14,157 nucleotides of DNA from Candidatus Onthocola stercoravium (GTDB lineage: Bacteria > Bacillota_I > Bacilli_A > RF39 > UBA660). Numbering within the stretch: the stretch's first letter is position 1; each line of letters starts with the position of its first letter. The notes beneath the pieces are model-generated. The model saw nothing but the letters and a program-made list of their open reading frames with translations, made no database searches and had not been told where the DNA came from. The stretch is from assembly GCA_018711775.1 (NCBI GenBank), contig DVHV01000062.1, positions 1 to 14,157 of the forward strand. The letters run 5' to 3'. A program made the position numbers and the translations under genes. Shown here piece after piece: positions 1-7,067 of this stretch.

Positions 1-479
1 ATAAGATCAACCAATGAGGTTTCTTCTTTAGTAATCAATTTTTCTCTAGCATTCTCATCTAATCGTTCATATTCTTTATTTTTAATTCGTTCACGAAGTT
101 GCCTTACCGACAGATTTTGTTCTTCTGTTATCATTATGTAGTAGTTTATTTCAGCCATATTATCTATGGATAATAATTCGCTATAATGACTCCAAGTCAA
201 TTGTGTCGACAATGTCGACACTTTCTCATTACAAAACAATAAATAAAATTGCCTAATTCTAAATAAAGTTCTTCTAGTATACTTTATGCCTAATTCTTGA
301 GTTAATTTTTTCGAATATTCCTTTATAATACCTTCGCCATAATGCTTGCCGGCTTCACTTAATAACTTACCAACATTATAATATGTATTTAAATCACTTC
401 TATTTTTACTATAATCTTTTACTTTTTTGGTTATTTCATTATTTAGTAATTCATTTTTAATTTCATTATAATAATTCAC
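1..479 (-). CDS. DUF1016/YhcG-family protein, N-terminal part (runs off left edge)
   Basis: The frame opens with GTG at 479-477, 5 nt behind a GGAGG ribosome site (484-488), and stays open for 159 codons to the window edge, so the C-terminus is missing. The visible part carries the DUF1016 N-terminal hallmarks: YYNVGKLLSEAGKHYGEGII, a QFYL helix, LTWSHYSELL, and INYYIMITEEQNLSVRQLRERI. In known full-length relatives (YhcG type) this helical domain precedes a PDDEXK nuclease-like domain, which would lie beyond position 1. The family is usually found in accessory or defence-type regions; the exact role is not established. It is 36 nt downstream of a truncated paralogue on the same strand and probably shares its transcript. 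Recognition of the family is from motifs alone. Confidence 0.85.
   Translation of the reverse strand, partial: MNYYNEIKNELLNNEITKKVKDYSKNRSDLNTYYNVGKLLSEAGKHYGEGIIKEYSKKLTQELGIKYTRRTLFRIRQFYLLFCNEKVSTLSTQLTWSHYSELLSIDNMAEINYYIMITEEQNLSVRQLRERIKNKEYERLDENAREKLITKEETSLVDL
203..221. repeat. Perfect 19-nt palindrome inside DUF1016 gene B
   Basis: GTGTCGACA and TGTCGACAC flank one central base. It lies in the codons for the VSTLST stretch, just before LTWSHY. The paralogue at 516-905 has a palindrome at exactly the aligned codons but with a different arm sequence (see 635-653). Confidence 0.85.
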
Positions 480-515
480 TTATCCTCCATTATATTAATT
501 GATATTCTGTTAATG

Positions 516-905
516 TCAATATAAAAATAGTTGTCTAACCGATAAATTTTGTTGTTCAGTTATCATAATATAATAATTTATTTCATCCAAATTATCTTTC
601 GATAATAATTCAACATAGTGACTATATGATAATCTTGGCGACAGTGTCGCCAATTTTAGATTTAATAAATAAAACTTTCTCATTTTATTTAACGACGAAA
701 CATCATATTTAATACCGAGTTTCTCAGTTAATTTTTCTGAATATTCCTTAATAACACCTTCACCATAATGTCTACCGGCTTCACTTAAGAGTTTACCAAC
801 ATTATAATAGGTAGTTAAATCACTTCTGTTTTTACTATAATCTTTTACTCTTTTAGTTATTTCATTATTTATTAATTCATTTTTTATTTCTGTGTAATAA
901 TTCAT
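516..905 (-). CDS. Truncated DUF1016/YhcG N-terminal paralogue (129 aa)
   Basis: This is a second copy of the DUF1016 N-terminal domain, starting MNYYTEIKNEL and carrying LLSEAGRHYGEGVIKEYSEK, LSYSHYVELL and INYYIMITEQQNLSVRQL. After VRQL it ends at once with FLY and a TGA, where the neighbour continues RERIKNKEYERL, so it has lost everything after the first domain. It is either a decayed partial duplicate or a free-standing N-domain. The two copies are near-identical at both ends and diverge in the middle (YDVSSLNKMRKFYLLNLKLATLSPRL against YTRRTLF...), the kind of pattern expected if this part determines specificity. The start is ATG at 905 with a weak AAGG ribosome site; a promoter is visible at 950-978. 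Whether the protein is made is unknown. Confidence 0.75.
   Translation of the reverse strand: MNYYTEIKNELINNEITKRVKDYSKNRSDLTTYYNVGKLLSEAGRHYGEGVIKEYSEKLTEKLGIKYDVSSLNKMRKFYLLNLKLATLSPRLSYSHYVELLSKDNLDEINYYIMITEQQNLSVRQLFLY
635..653. repeat. Perfect 19-nt palindrome inside DUF1016 gene A
   Basis: TTGGCGACA and TGTCGCCAA flank one central base, in codons for LATLSP before LSYSHY. Compared with the palindrome at 203-221, arm positions 1 and 4 differ (G to T and T to G), and both partner bases have changed to keep pairing. Confidence 0.85.
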
Positions 906-949
906 AAATTACCTTAAACTATAATTTTTCTTTCTAATAAATCTACCTC

Positions 950-978
950 ATAATAGCAAAATATTATATATAATTCAA
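950..978 (-). promoter_or_regulatory. Sigma-A-type promoter for the DUF1016 genes
   Basis: On the minus strand, TTGAAT (978-973), a 17-bp spacer and TATTAT (955-950) sit about 45 nt upstream of the ATG at 905. Nothing else in the 906-1033 gap looks coding. Confidence 0.5.
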
Positions 979-1033
979 ATCACCTATTTAGAAAATTGTC
1001 CTTTATTTTTGCTATTTTTTTACAAATAAAAGA

Positions 1034-1064
1034 AAAAATTTGCAGAAAAGGTCTACAAATTTTT
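1034..1064 (-). terminator. Possible second terminator hairpin after ftsZ
   Basis: A 9-bp arm (AAAAATTTG with CAAATTTTT), one mismatch and 3 further pairs around a 5-nt loop. On the minus strand it is followed by a T-rich run. It is AT-rich and weaker than the hairpin at 1079-1105, so it may be a backup or only a fold by chance. Confidence 0.4.
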
Positions 1065-1078
1065 AAATTAGTAAAATC

Positions 1079-1105
1079 AAAAAAAAGTTCTAGAAAATCT
1101 AGAAC
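1079..1105 (-). terminator. Intrinsic terminator of ftsA-ftsZ
   Basis: An 8-bp perfect stem (GTTCTAGA/TCTAGAAC, 1087-1094 with 1098-1105) and a 3-nt loop, followed on the minus strand by eight T. It directly abuts the ftsZ stop codon at 1108-1106. Confidence 0.9.
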
Positions 1106-2164
1106 CTAGAAATTATCACTTCTTAAGAATGGCGGAATTTCATATTCATCATCCACTTCTTGTGGTTTGCTTCTTCTTTTTGGAATGTCATCAGAGAATA
1201 ATGCTTCTTCACCAGTTTCTTCATCAAATCCAGTAGCAATTACTGTAACAATAACTTCATCAGTTAAGTTTTCATTCTTAATTGCCCCAAATATGATATT
1301 TATATCAGAATTTGCTGCTTCTCTAACTGTTTCAACAGCATCTTCTATTTCAAACAATGTAAGGTTTTTACCACCGGTTACATTGACAATAGCATTTGTA
1401 GCTCCTTCAATTGTTGCTTCAAGTAAACTATTGGCAACTGCTTGACGAGCCGCTTCAATAGCTCTATTTTCTCCGGCATTGCATCCAATACCGATGATTG
1501 CTGTACCACTTTTTTCCATAACTGTCTTAACATCAGCAAAGTCTAGGTTAATTACCCCAGTTACTGCAATAAGGTCAGATATTGATTGTACACCACGGTG
1601 TAACACATTATCTACTTCTTTAAATGCATCATCAAAACTTGTCGTCTTATCAATTATATCTCTTAATCTATCATTTGGAATAATGATTAGGGAATCGACA
1701 TGTTGTCTTAGTTCTTCTAATCCCACTAAAGCATTTTCCATTCTTCTTTTACCTTCAAATCTAAATGGTTTAGTAACAATACCTACTGTTAAAGCTCCCA
1801 TTTCTTGAGCAATTTCTGCTATGATTGGTGCTGCACCAGTACCAGTACCACCACCAAGGCCACAAGCAACAAATACCATATCTGCGCCTTGTAGGGCATC
1901 TTCAAGCTCAGTCTTACTTTCAAGTGCTGCAGCCCTACCAACTTCAGGGTTTGCTCCAGCCCCACGACCTCCGGTAATATTTTTTCCAATTTGTATTTTA
2001 TTAGGACATAAAGAACTATTTAGAACTTGTAAATCAGTATTGACAACATAAAATTCGACACTCTTTACTCCTTCTTCGATCATTCGGTTAACAGCGTTAC
2101 ATCCGCCGCCCCCAACACCGACTACTTTTATTTTTGCAATTTGATCCATCTGTAATCCATTCAT
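1106..2164 (-). CDS. ftsZ: Cell division protein FtsZ
   Basis: FtsZ is the tubulin-like GTPase that polymerises into the cytoplasmic Z-ring and recruits the divisome. The 352-residue product has the usual length. Visible features are the N-terminal Rossmann start ([18 protein letters not shown], about 12-28), the tubulin signature GGGTGTG at 104-110, the T7 catalytic loop NLDFADV at 206-212, and a short linker leading to a conserved C-terminal tail ([11 protein letters not shown]) that binds FtsA. The ATG at 2164 is 8 nt after a GGAG site that overlaps the end of ftsA. A second in-frame ATG, six residues in ([11 protein letters not shown]), is possible but has no better ribosome site. The gene is 12 nt downstream of ftsA in one transcript. 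The very short linker before the tail is unusual but seen in compact genomes. Confidence 0.98.
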   Translation of the reverse strand: MNGLQMDQIAKIKVVGVGGGGCNAVNRMIEEGVKSVEFYVVNTDLQVLNSSLCPNKIQIGKNITGGRGAGANPEVGRAAALESKTELEDALQGADMVFVACGLGGGTGTGAAPIIAEIAQEMGALTVGIVTKPFRFEGKRRMENALVGLEELRQHVDSLIIIPNDRLRDIIDKTTSFDDAFKEVDNVLHRGVQSISDLIAVTGVINLDFADVKTVMEKSGTAIIGIGCNAGENRAIEAARQAVANSLLEATIEGATNAIVNVTGGKNLTLFEIEDAVETVREAANSDINIIFGAIKNENLTDEVIVTVIATGFDEETGEEALFSDDIPKRRSKPQEVDDEYEIPPFLRSDNF

Positions 2165-2176
2165 AATCCATTCTCC

Positions 2177-3418
2177 TTAATTATCAAAAAAGTAACCAAA
2201 CAGTTTTCCTAAAATTGAATTTTCAGAAATGTTTACTTTTTTATGTATTCCACTCAATTCTTCTTGTTCTTCTATACTAAATATTGAAAAATCACGATTG
2301 CGAAGTCTCAACCTGCTATCATAATATTTAATGAGGCCCACTGCCGTTGCATATTTATTATGTCTAGCACCAATCTCTTTAACTTCACCGATAATAGCAT
2401 TTTTAAAAATATAATCAACTATATTTTTAAACTCTGCCGTTTCCGTTACTCCCCCTGTAATAATTATATAACTAATTTGCTTTTTTGTTAAGAGATTTAT
2501 TTGTTTTTTTGCTAAATTTAGTATTTCTTCTAACCTACTCATTACTATTTCACTAGCACTGAATTGATTTATTTTAATTCTATCGCCATTTTTATCTTCA
2601 ACAATTACTGCTTCATTGGCTTGAGCAATATTTTTATCCGCAAGAGCAATCGTTTCTTTAATAAATAAGGCATCTTTTCTATTTATTTTATAAACATACC
2701 CCAAGTCATAATCGATATTATCTCCCCCCATATCAATTACTTCACTACTAGTAATTATACCTTTATTAAATATGGAAACTGTTGTTTTAGATGCCCCGAT
2801 ATTTATTACTGCTCCAACTTCTTCACTATTTTTATTAGTTTTAAATTCATAATAGTCTCCTAGAGCACCAATAGTAACATCGACAACTTCTACTCCTAAT
2901 TTTTCCAAGCATTTAACTATCGGTGTAACATTTTTTTTAGGAACAGTTACTACAACTGCCTTAACATTTAATTTTTCCGCATGCATAGATAAGGGAGATG
3001 CTGAAACTATACTATCATTTAACAAAAACTTAGTAGGTAGTATTGTAACTAACTCACGATTATCCATAATCTTATTATAAACTGCCGCTTGCATAGATCT
3101 AATTATGTCATTGCTAGTAACTATTTTTTCTTCATTAGTTATAGAAGTATATCCTTCACTTAAGAAACATTCTATTCCGTTACTAGGTACACTTACAATA
3201 ACCTTTTTTATTGGCAAGCCAATTTGTTCTTCGCCTTTTTTAAATACATCTTCTAAGGCAAGCATAGCTGTTTCTGGATTAACAATAAAACCTTTTTTAA
3301 TCCCCCGAGCAGGAACGTCAACACATGCTAAAATATTTAGTTTTCCCCGAACTATTTCTCCAACTACAAGTTTTATCGTATGATTTCCAATATCTAAACT
3401 AGCAATTATCTTGCGCAT
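2177..3418 (-). CDS. ftsA: Cell division protein FtsA
   Basis: FtsA is an actin-fold ATPase that ties FtsZ filaments to the membrane. The 413-residue product opens with the phosphate-1 motif (SLDIGNHTIKLVVGEI, about 7-22), has the SHS2-like 1C region (about 80-160, with LPTKFLLND), and the adenosine-binding loop IIITGGVTETAEF in the last quarter. The end, SENSILGKLFGYFFDN, fits the amphipathic membrane-targeting helix that FtsA needs. The length is typical of Firmicutes. A clean promoter (3447-3475) lies only about 30 nt upstream of the ATG, and a weak GGGAAG ribosome site precedes it. ftsA and ftsZ form a two-gene operon; no divIB, mur or sepF gene is next to them here. Confidence 0.96.
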   Translation of the reverse strand: MRKIIASLDIGNHTIKLVVGEIVRGKLNILACVDVPARGIKKGFIVNPETAMLALEDVFKKGEEQIGLPIKKVIVSVPSNGIECFLSEGYTSITNEEKIVTSNDIIRSMQAAVYNKIMDNRELVTILPTKFLLNDSIVSASPLSMHAEKLNVKAVVVTVPKKNVTPIVKCLEKLGVEVVDVTIGALGDYYEFKTNKNSEEVGAVINIGASKTTVSIFNKGIITSSEVIDMGGDNIDYDLGYVYKINRKDALFIKETIALADKNIAQANEAVIVEDKNGDRIKINQFSASEIVMSRLEEILNLAKKQINLLTKKQISYIIITGGVTETAEFKNIVDYIFKNAIIGEVKEIGARHNKYATAVGLIKYYDSRLRLRNRDFSIFSIEEQEELSGIHKKVNISENSILGKLFGYFFDN

Positions 3419-3446
3419 TTAATACACTTCCCATATCATTAAATTA

Positions 3447-3475
3447 ATTATACCCAAAAATACTATATCATGCAA
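3447..3475 (-). promoter_or_regulatory. Promoter of ftsA-ftsZ
   Basis: On the minus strand, TTGCAT (3475-3470), a 17-bp spacer and a consensus TATAAT (3452-3447). The predicted start site is about 20 nt before the ftsA ATG, so the leader is short and there is no room for a riboswitch. Confidence 0.8.
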
Positions 3476-3490
3476 GTTTTTTTGCAATTT

Positions 3491-3511
3491 AAAAAAGATG
3501 CCTAAGCATCT
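3491..3511 (-). terminator. Intrinsic terminator of the DUF308 gene
   Basis: The stem AGATGC/GCATCT with a CTAA loop (3496-3511) is followed on the minus strand by six T. The TAG stop of the DUF308 gene (3512-3510) is inside the stem. T residues on the other side (3513-3517) would let it work on the plus strand too. Confidence 0.85.
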
Positions 3512-4061
3512 ATTTTTGAATAATATAAGTATCAATCAAATCAAATACAGCCACAATTACTAAAAATGCTCCAGCCAGTTTAGTTATTGTAATACCCGCA
3601 AATGGATTAAATATTAAAAGTATACCCAAAACAATGGTAATTATTCCCATAACTAATGTACCAATCCATTTATCAGTAATATTTTTTAATGTAAAAGCTA
3701 ATTTTAATTTAAGCATTCCATTTATTATTAGATAAACTCCTAAACATATTGTTACTAAGTTAATTATTGAATAAGGATAAATTATAATTATTACTCCAAG
3801 TACTGCATATAAAATTCCTGATACTAGATTTAAATTACTTCCAGCAATTTTTTCTTTAGTATATTTAATTATTGAAAGTATGCCTGTTATAAGTAAAGCA
3901 CCTCCAATTAAAATACCAATAAGTTTATTTAATGCTCCTGGAATAAGTAATAATACTAATCCCACTAATCCTAAAATCAAAGTCTTACTTAAGTTATCTG
4001 GATTATTAGCATTTTTTGGAGCAATTATTTCCACATCTTCTACTTTTTCCTTTTTCTTCAT
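3510..4061 (-). CDS. DUF308/HdeD-like six-segment membrane protein
   Basis: The 183-residue product has a charged N-terminus (MKKKEKVEDVEIIAPK) and then six hydrophobic segments, at about 26-42, 46-66, 79-96, 100-118, 133-152 and 158-178. They come in three pairs, each with the pattern GxxxxxLGxxLIxxP followed by a Gly-rich second helix (for example VLGVIIIIYP and VLGILLIFNP), as in the DUF308/HdeD family. HdeD of enterobacteria is linked to acid resistance, but the role in Gram-positives is not known. There is no signal peptide. It is a single-gene transcript with its own promoter (4079-4107) and terminator, and a GGTGAT ribosome site. Its function is not inferred from the neighbours ftsA or glmS. 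Confidence 0.8.
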   Translation of the reverse strand: MKKKEKVEDVEIIAPKNANNPDNLSKTLILGLVGLVLLLIPGALNKLIGILIGGALLITGILSIIKYTKEKIAGSNLNLVSGILYAVLGVIIIIYPYSIINLVTICLGVYLIINGMLKLKLAFTLKNITDKWIGTLVMGIITIVLGILLIFNPFAGITITKLAGAFLVIVAVFDLIDTYIIQK

Positions 4062-4078
4062 AAAATATCACCACTTAA

Positions 4079-4107
4079 ATTATATTATGTTTTAAATATA
4101 GAAACAA
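4079..4107 (-). promoter_or_regulatory. Promoter of the DUF308 gene
   Basis: On the minus strand, TTGTTT (4107-4102), a 17-bp spacer and TATAAT (4084-4079), close to the ATG at 4061. Its -35 box is 6 bp from the -35 box of the divergent glmS promoter. Confidence 0.65.
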
Positions 4108-4113
4108 CTATCT

Positions 4114-4143
4114 TTGACAAAAATATATTGCATATAATATAAT
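4114..4143 (+). promoter_or_regulatory. Promoter of glmS
   Basis: Perfect TTGACA (4114-4119), 18-bp spacer, perfect TATAAT (4138-4143). A start near 4150 places about 30 nt of leader before the ribozyme cleavage site and about 190 nt before the coding region. Confidence 0.8.
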
Positions 4144-4175
4144 TAAGAAAACAAATAATATGAAAGGAGTATCTT

Positions 4176-4305
4176 ATTTGTTAGCGCCAGACCCACACAG
4201 GGTGACGAGGATAACTTTTATCGAAATATTCGGCGGGTAAAGTTACGGTTCGTATAATCGTTAGATATATTAAAAAAAGCAAAATCAACATTGTAACAAA
4301 AGATA
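4176..4305 (+). promoter_or_regulatory. glmS ribozyme (GlcN6P-activated self-cleaving riboswitch)
   Basis: The conserved core is plain: AGCGCC at 4183-4188 with cleavage expected between A4183 and G4184, a small CCC/GGG stem, then TGACGAGGAT (4203-4212), the AACTTT/AAAGTT stem (4213-4218 with 4239-4244) enclosing TATCGAAATATTCGGCGGG, and a P3-like CGGTT/AATCG hairpin (4246-4260). This matches the known glmS ribozyme, which uses glucosamine-6-phosphate as cofactor to cut the mRNA and expose it to RNase J, giving negative feedback on GlmS. The stems are short compared with the Bacillus version, in keeping with a compact genome. The 3' boundary is approximate. Confidence 0.95.
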
Positions 4306-4310
4306 TATCA

Positions 4311-4330
4311 CATACAATATTTTTTGTATG
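4311..4330 (+). other. Hairpin just before the glmS ribosome site
   Basis: CATACAA (4311-4317) pairs perfectly with TTGTATG (4324-4330) around a 6-nt loop. The right arm touches the GGAGG ribosome site (4330-4334), so the fold could tune translation or protect the processed 3' product. Confidence 0.4.
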
Positions 4331-4342
4331 GAGGAAATTTAT

Positions 4343-6145
4343 ATGTGTGGAATAATTGGCTATGTCGGCCACAATTTATGTATACCTAAAATTATCCATG
4401 GTCTCGAAAATTTAGAATATCGTGGCTATGATTCTGCGGGTATTGCTTATGTCTTAAATAATAAAACAAAAATAATTAAAGAAAAAGGAAAAATCAGCAA
4501 TCTCAAAAAGTTACTAGATTTTGACACTACTACAAACTTAGGAATTGCTCATACTCGTTGGGCAACTCATGGTGAAGCAAATAAAATAAATGCTCACCCT
4601 CACTCATTAGGTAAATTTACAATTGTTCATAATGGTATAATTGAAAATTATAGCAAGTTAAAGCAAGAACTAGAAAATAATGGCTATGTTTTTAAATCAG
4701 AAACCGATACGGAAGTCGCTTGTGCTCTATTAGATGAAATATACAAACAAGAAAAAGATATTTTAAAAGCACTTAATAAAGTCACAAAAATATTTCGAGG
4801 TTCCTATGCTTTTGGCATTATTTGTAGCGATGACCCCAATGCCATATATGCTTTAAGATGCACTAGTCCCTTAATTGTAGCAAATTCTCCTGATGGCAAT
4901 TTTATTGCTTCGGATGTTCCTGCAATTTTAAAATATACTAACAAATACATTCTTTTAGATGACTTTGATATTGCTAAATTAACTAAAGATAACATAATTA
5001 TTTATGATGAATTCTTACACGAAACCAAAAAGAAAGTTAATACTTTCTCTGGCACATTTGAATCCGCTGCCAAAAATGGCTATGAACATTTCATGTTAAA
5101 AGAAATTCATGAACAAGATAAAGTTTTTAAAGACACCATAAACTTCTATTTTGATGGAACAATTGAATCTTTAAAGAAAAACTTTAGTTTCCTAAAAAAA
5201 TATAATAAAATCGATATTGTTGCATGTGGTTCTGCATATCACACTGGTTTAGTTGGCAAAAGTTTAATTGAAAATTATGTCAATATTCCTGTGAATGTCG
5301 AAGTTGCTAGTGAATATCGCTACAAACGATGTTTTTATGATTACAATACCCTAGTCATTTTAGTATCTCAATCCGGAGAAACTGCTGATACTCTCGCTGC
5401 TTTAAGAAAAGCCAAAAATGATGGTATAACCACTATGGCTATCGTCAATGTCGTTGGTAGCAGTATTGCTCGTGAGGCTGATCATGTCATTTACATTAAG
5501 GCCGGTTGTGAAATTGCTGTTGCCACTACTAAAGCTTATCTTGCCCAACTAGCCATATTTAGTCTTTTAACTATCTACTTAGGTTATCAAAATAAAACTA
5601 TCTCTGAAAATGAATTAAATATTATACTCGATGATCTTAAAAAAATGCCTAAGTTAATAAATGATACCATAAAAAACAATTCATACTTTGACATCGCAGA
5701 CAAAATATACAAAAACAAACAAATATTTTTCATTGGGCGAGGAATTGACTATGCCATATCTATGGAAGGAAGTTTAAAATTAAAAGAAATATCTTATATC
5801 AATAGTGTTGCTTATCAAGCGGGTGAATTAAAACACGGAACAATTTCTCTAATTACTAAAAATACTCCCGTTATTGCCATAGCAACAGATACTAAGTTAA
5901 TCGAAAAAACTATTAGTAACATTAAAGAAACTAAAGCTAGGGGTGCATACGTCATATATGTAAGTAATGAAGAACCATCAGAAAAATTCTATGATGAACT
6001 AATTAAAATTCATAAAGTTCATCCAATCCTTCAAAGTATACTTACTATAGTACCTTTACAATTACTCGCTTATAAAGTTGCTAAGAATAATGGCTGTGAT
6101 ATTGACCAACCAAGAAACTTAGCCAAGTCAGTCACAGTTGAATAA
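4343..6145 (+). CDS. glmS: Glutamine--fructose-6-phosphate aminotransferase (isomerizing)
   Basis: GlmS makes glucosamine-6-phosphate from fructose-6-phosphate and glutamine, the first step to UDP-GlcNAc and peptidoglycan. The start is the ATG at 4343, not the upstream in-frame ATG at 4328: it puts Cys at residue 2, the N-terminal nucleophile of the glutaminase domain (MCGIIGYVG), and is preceded by GGAGG. Other glutaminase motifs are RGYDSAG (27-33), HTRWATHG (70-77) and HNGIIENY (96-103). Two SIS sugar-isomerase domains follow (about 275-420 and 445-590) with SQSGETADT in the first, and the C-terminus ends in the conserved DQPRNLAKSVTVE. At 600 residues it is full length. Expression is under the ribozyme at 4176-4305. 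It is the only gene of its transcript. Confidence 0.98.
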   Translation: MCGIIGYVGHNLCIPKIIHGLENLEYRGYDSAGIAYVLNNKTKIIKEKGKISNLKKLLDFDTTTNLGIAHTRWATHGEANKINAHPHSLGKFTIVHNGIIENYSKLKQELENNGYVFKSETDTEVACALLDEIYKQEKDILKALNKVTKIFRGSYAFGIICSDDPNAIYALRCTSPLIVANSPDGNFIASDVPAILKYTNKYILLDDFDIAKLTKDNIIIYDEFLHETKKKVNTFSGTFESAAKNGYEHFMLKEIHEQDKVFKDTINFYFDGTIESLKKNFSFLKKYNKIDIVACGSAYHTGLVGKSLIENYVNIPVNVEVASEYRYKRCFYDYNTLVILVSQSGETADTLAALRKAKNDGITTMAIVNVVGSSIAREADHVIYIKAGCEIAVATTKAYLAQLAIFSLLTIYLGYQNKTISENELNIILDDLKKMPKLINDTIKNNSYFDIADKIYKNKQIFFIGRGIDYAISMEGSLKLKEISYINSVAYQAGELKHGTISLITKNTPVIAIATDTKLIEKTISNIKETKARGAYVIYVSNEEPSEKFYDELIKIHKVHPILQSILTIVPLQLLAYKVAKNNGCDIDQPRNLAKSVTVE

Positions 6146-6175
6146 AGAGCCTAATTCAAAGGCTCTTTTGCTTTT
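6146..6175. terminator. Shared terminator of glmS and the HD-domain gene
   Basis: AGAGCC (6146-6151) pairs with GGCTCT (6161-6166) around a 9-nt loop, with a T-rich tail for the plus strand (6165-6175). It starts right after the glmS stop and contains the stop of the convergent gene (6153-6151). The minus-strand T tract is poor, so it is clearer for glmS. Confidence 0.75.
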
Positions 6176-6810
6176 CTTACTCTACTAAAATTAATTTCAT
6201 TTACTTCAATATATCTTCTTCTAAATCCTTCTAAATCACCAGCTAATTCTTGTATTTTCTTTAAAAATACTTCATATTCATCATCCGAAAAATACATTTT
6301 ATCTACCGCATATCCTTCAACTCCAAACTTATCAATAGCATGTTTGCGTGATTCTTCGATAATCTCATCAATACTTGCATCTGGCATATGTTTAAGACGA
6401 TAACTATAAGTTCTTTTTAATACTTGATCAACTGATGTATTTCGATCCGCAGATGACACAATTCGTCCATAAATGCTTCTAGGTTCACTATTTTTACTTG
6501 CCCGATGATCTTCGACAGCTTCAGCCATCACCTTAATTTCTTCTTCGCTAAAAAATTCTCGTAGATTTTTATCACTTGCTAAAATACTCGCCGAAACTTT
6601 CTCATGATTTTTAGCATCAATGCTATGCCCTACATCATGATATACCGCAATAGTATCGACCATATCCATATTTATTCCATCGATATTACTTGCAAACTTC
6701 TTACTTCTTCTCCTAACATAATTTACATGTTCTCTATTATGTCCTTCATCATTTAAATCATTTCTAGGCATTATTTCATTTTCTAAATACTCTTGTAACT
6801 TCACATTCAT
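6151..6810 (-). CDS. HD-domain phosphohydrolase
   Basis: The 219-residue protein has an ordered set of HD-superfamily metal ligands: H24 and H28 (GHNREHV), the HD doublet H58-D59 in YHDVGH with H62, H69, E100-D101-H102 (EDHRAS) and D122 (SSADR). It is a soluble, single-domain metal-dependent phosphohydrolase. Similar short HD proteins in Firmicutes act on nucleotides, but the substrate cannot be read from the sequence. The ATG at 6810 has a GGAGG site 6 nt upstream; a possible extended -10 (TGTGATAAA) lies near 6838-6830 without a clear -35. The gene stands alone between two plus-strand genes. The charged C-terminal extension (about 175-219) has no match that I recognise. Confidence 0.85.
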   Translation of the reverse strand: MNVKLQEYLENEIMPRNDLNDEGHNREHVNYVRRRSKKFASNIDGINMDMVDTIAVYHDVGHSIDAKNHEKVSASILASDKNLREFFSEEEIKVMAEAVEDHRASKNSEPRSIYGRIVSSADRNTSVDQVLKRTYSYRLKHMPDASIDEIIEESRKHAIDKFGVEGYAVDKMYFSDDEYEVFLKKIQELAGDLEGFRRRYIEVNEINFSRVRKAKEPLN

Positions 6811-6878
6811 TTGTAACCTCCAACTTCATTTTATCACAATATACTTAAAAAGTCTTTTATGTTTTCAACCAAAACTAT

Positions 6879-6908
6879 TTGACTTTAATCATATACTTAT
6901 TATATAAT
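6879..6908 (+). promoter_or_regulatory. Promoter of rpsD
   Basis: TTGACT (6879-6884), an 18-bp spacer and TATAAT (6903-6908). The start would be near 6915, giving a leader of about 150 nt. Confidence 0.7.
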
Positions 6909-6920
6909 ATATTCGCACAA

Positions 6921-7031
6921 GTTTTATGGCAGTGTTATATCGAATTATAATGTGTTTAAACCCATTGGGAATAAAGTATCTAGGACTGCCCTAGAAAAAT
7001 TAATTTAAACTCCCTATAACTTCGGTATAAC
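6921..7031 (+). promoter_or_regulatory. Structured rpsD leader, probable S4 autoregulatory element
   Basis: GGCAGT (6928-6933) can pair with ACTGCC (6985-6990). Inside that loop GTTATATCGAA (6934-6944) can pair, with one G-U, to TTCGGTATAAC (7021-7031) outside it, which together make a pseudoknot. A small local hairpin, TTATA/TATAA, would compete. In Bacilli and enterobacteria S4 is known to repress its own mRNA by binding a pseudoknotted leader; that this is the same element is inferred from position and shape. The ribosome site is further downstream (7057-7062). Confidence 0.6.
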
Positions 7032-7067
7032 GGATAAATCTTTTGCAATATAAAGAAAGGAGATATT

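Noticed and set aside
203..653. TGTCGACA repeats as part of a CRISPR array
   Set aside because: There are only two sites, both inside homologous codons, with no regular repeat-spacer pattern. No CRISPR is seen anywhere in the window.
1167..2051. Plus-strand open frames opposite ftsZ, ftsA and the DGR RT
   Set aside because: They are shadows of strongly supported minus-strand genes, without ribosome sites or protein motifs.
4328..4342. Upstream glmS start at 4328
   Set aside because: It would bury the catalytic Cys2 and overlaps the ribosome site.
4181..4372. Open frame on the minus strand across the glmS leader
   Set aside because: It lies over the ribozyme core and the glmS start, has no ribosome site and no recognisable protein pattern.
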